Shown in pieces: positions 6,198-7,216 of a stretch of 7,216 nt of DNA. Location of the stretch: NCBI GenBank assembly GCA_030680655.1, contig JAUXUZ010000438.1, positions 1 through 7,216 of the forward strand. The letters run 5' to 3'. Made by a program: the position numbers and the translations under genes. The DNA is from Phycisphaerales bacterium (GTDB taxonomy: Bacteria > Planctomycetota > Phycisphaerae > Phycisphaerales > UBA1924). The notes beneath the pieces are model-generated. The model saw only the letters and a list, made by a program, of their open reading frames with translations. It ran no database searches and was not told where the DNA came from. How positions within the stretch are numbered: position 1 is the first letter of the stretch; the number at the start of each line of letters is the position of its first letter.

Positions 6198-7199
6198 ATG
6201 TCGAGCTACTACTTTCTGGACTTTGAAAAGCCGGTGACCGAGATCGAGGGCCGCCTGGAGGTGGTGGAGGGGCAGCTCAAGGCCGCCCCGGTCGGCTCTC
6301 CTGAGCAGGAGAAGCTCGCTTCCCAGGCAACCGCCCTTGCCGAAGAGCGCGCCGGGATGCTCCACGGCGTCTACGACACGATCTCCGCGTGGGACACCGT
6401 GCGCGTCGCCCGCCACCCCAAGCGCCCGCAGAGCCGCGACTACATCGAGATGTTCTGCAAGGACTTCTGCGAGCTCCACGGCGACCGCCGCTTCGGCGAC
6501 GACCCGGCGATGATCACCGGCTTTACACGCATCGGGCCGCACAAGGTGCTGCTGGTGGGGCACCAGAAGGGGCGCACCACCGCCGAGAAGATCGCCTGCC
6601 ACTTCGGCTGCGCCCACCCCGAGGGGTACCGCAAGGCGATGGCGAAGATGAAGCTCGCCGAGAAGTACCGCGTGCCGATCGTCACGCTGGTCGATACCCC
6701 CGGTGCCTACCCCGGCCTCGGCGCTGAGGCCCGCGGGCAGGCCGAGGCGATCGCCGTCAACCTTCGTGAGATGTCCGTCCTGCGCACACCCATCGTCTCG
6801 GTCGTCATCGGCGAGGGGGGCTCGGGCGGCGCGCTGGGCATCGCCGTCGCCGATCGCGTCGGCATGCTGCAGTACGCCTGGTACTCGGTCATCAGCCCCG
6901 AAGGGTGCGCCGCCATCCTCTGGAAGACCGCCAACGAGCAGACCAACACCGCCGCGGCCAACGCGCTCAAGCTCACCGCCAAGGACAACCTCTCCCTGGG
7001 CATCATCGACGCCGTCATCCCCGAGCCGCTCGGCGCGGCCCACCGCGACCCCGCCGGCATGGGCAAGCTGCTCGAAGGGTGGATCGTCGATCAGCTCAAC
7101 CAGCTCAAGAAACTCGACGCCGACACGCTCGTCAACGCGCGGTACGATCGCTTCCGCAAGCTCGGCTCGTACGCCGAGGTTGAACCGAGCGCCGTCTGA
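6198..7199 (+). CDS. accA: Acetyl-CoA carboxylase carboxyltransferase, alpha subunit
   Basis: AccA pairs with AccD to form the carboxyltransferase that moves the carboxyl group from biotin on AccB to acetyl-CoA, making malonyl-CoA for fatty acid synthesis in the cytoplasm. The 333-residue product is close to the E. coli length (319). It shows the N-terminal LDFEKPVTEIE segment (7-17) and coiled helices, ARHPKRP (71-77), ELHGDRRF (92-99), GHQKGR (121-126), the crotonase-fold core DTPGAYPGLGAEARGQAEA (166-184), GEGGSGGALGIAVADRV (205-221) and the YSVISPEGCAAILWK helix (229-243). The frame is open far upstream into the proC antisense, but the family N-terminus fits ATG 6198. There is no Shine-Dalgarno sequence. 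accD is not adjacent, as is common for separately encoded subunits. Identification is secure and the gene is complete. Confidence 0.97.
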   Translation: MSSYYFLDFEKPVTEIEGRLEVVEGQLKAAPVGSPEQEKLASQATALAEERAGMLHGVYDTISAWDTVRVARHPKRPQSRDYIEMFCKDFCELHGDRRFGDDPAMITGFTRIGPHKVLLVGHQKGRTTAEKIACHFGCAHPEGYRKAMAKMKLAEKYRVPIVTLVDTPGAYPGLGAEARGQAEAIAVNLREMSVLRTPIVSVVIGEGGSGGALGIAVADRVGMLQYAWYSVISPEGCAAILWKTANEQTNTAAANALKLTAKDNLSLGIIDAVIPEPLGAAHRDPAGMGKLLEGWIVDQLNQLKKLDADTLVNARYDRFRKLGSYAEVEPSAV

Positions 7200-7204
7200 C
7201 TCCT

Positions 7205-7216
7205 CCCCCCCCCCCC
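7205..7216 (+). repeat. Poly-C run at the window edge
   Basis: Twelve C in a row begin six bases after the accA stop codon and continue to the last base. The true length cannot be seen. It may be a real homopolymer, the left arm of a GC hairpin acting in accA termination, or an end-of-contig sequencing artefact. Confidence 0.6.

Noticed and set aside
6189..7043. A 284-codon minus-strand open frame opposite accA
   Set aside because: Low-complexity Gly/Leu/Asp/Ala-rich translation and exact antisense to a complete, well-conserved AccA.

Overview
This window is high-GC bacterial chromosomal DNA carrying six protein genes with almost no space between them. I see no RNA gene, insertion sequence, CRISPR array, integrase or phage gene. 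The best guess for the source is a planctomycete-like bacterium, perhaps of the Phycisphaerae. The reasons are the GC-rich codon use, the scattered biosynthetic genes (argC apart from other arg genes, accA without accD), weak or absent Shine-Dalgarno sequences, and a membrane-anchored SpoIIE-type phosphatase. This is an inference from style, not a proven placement.

Left part, minus strand (1-3339): three genes read leftward. First is a PduO-type ATP:cob(I)alamin adenosyltransferase (3339 to 2719), then a 127-base gap. Next is a six-helix membrane protein with a cytoplasmic SpoIIE/RsbU-type PP2C phosphatase domain (2591 to 1047). Its stop codon overlaps the start of argC in an ATGA, and argC runs off the left edge of the window. 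The argC reading frame contains an unusual in-frame, GC-only-stem palindrome beside a run of eight G.

Middle and right part: recJ (3393-5297, plus strand) diverges from the adenosyltransferase across 53 bases. It converges on proC (6118 to 5294, minus strand), and the two genes share a single TTAA that supplies both stop codons. proC in turn diverges from accA (6198-7199, plus strand). The window ends in a run of 12 C just after the accA stop codon.

The genes do not form one pathway. argC and proC both make amino acids from glutamate (arginine and proline), but they lie in different transcription units. accA serves fatty acid synthesis, recJ serves DNA repair, the adenosyltransferase makes coenzyme B12, and the phosphatase probably acts in a signalling or partner-switching circuit whose other members are not here. 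I found no convincing undescribed system. The points most worth a second look are the palindromic insertion in argC, the phosphatase/argC translational overlap, and a CxxCH motif inside the phosphatase domain.
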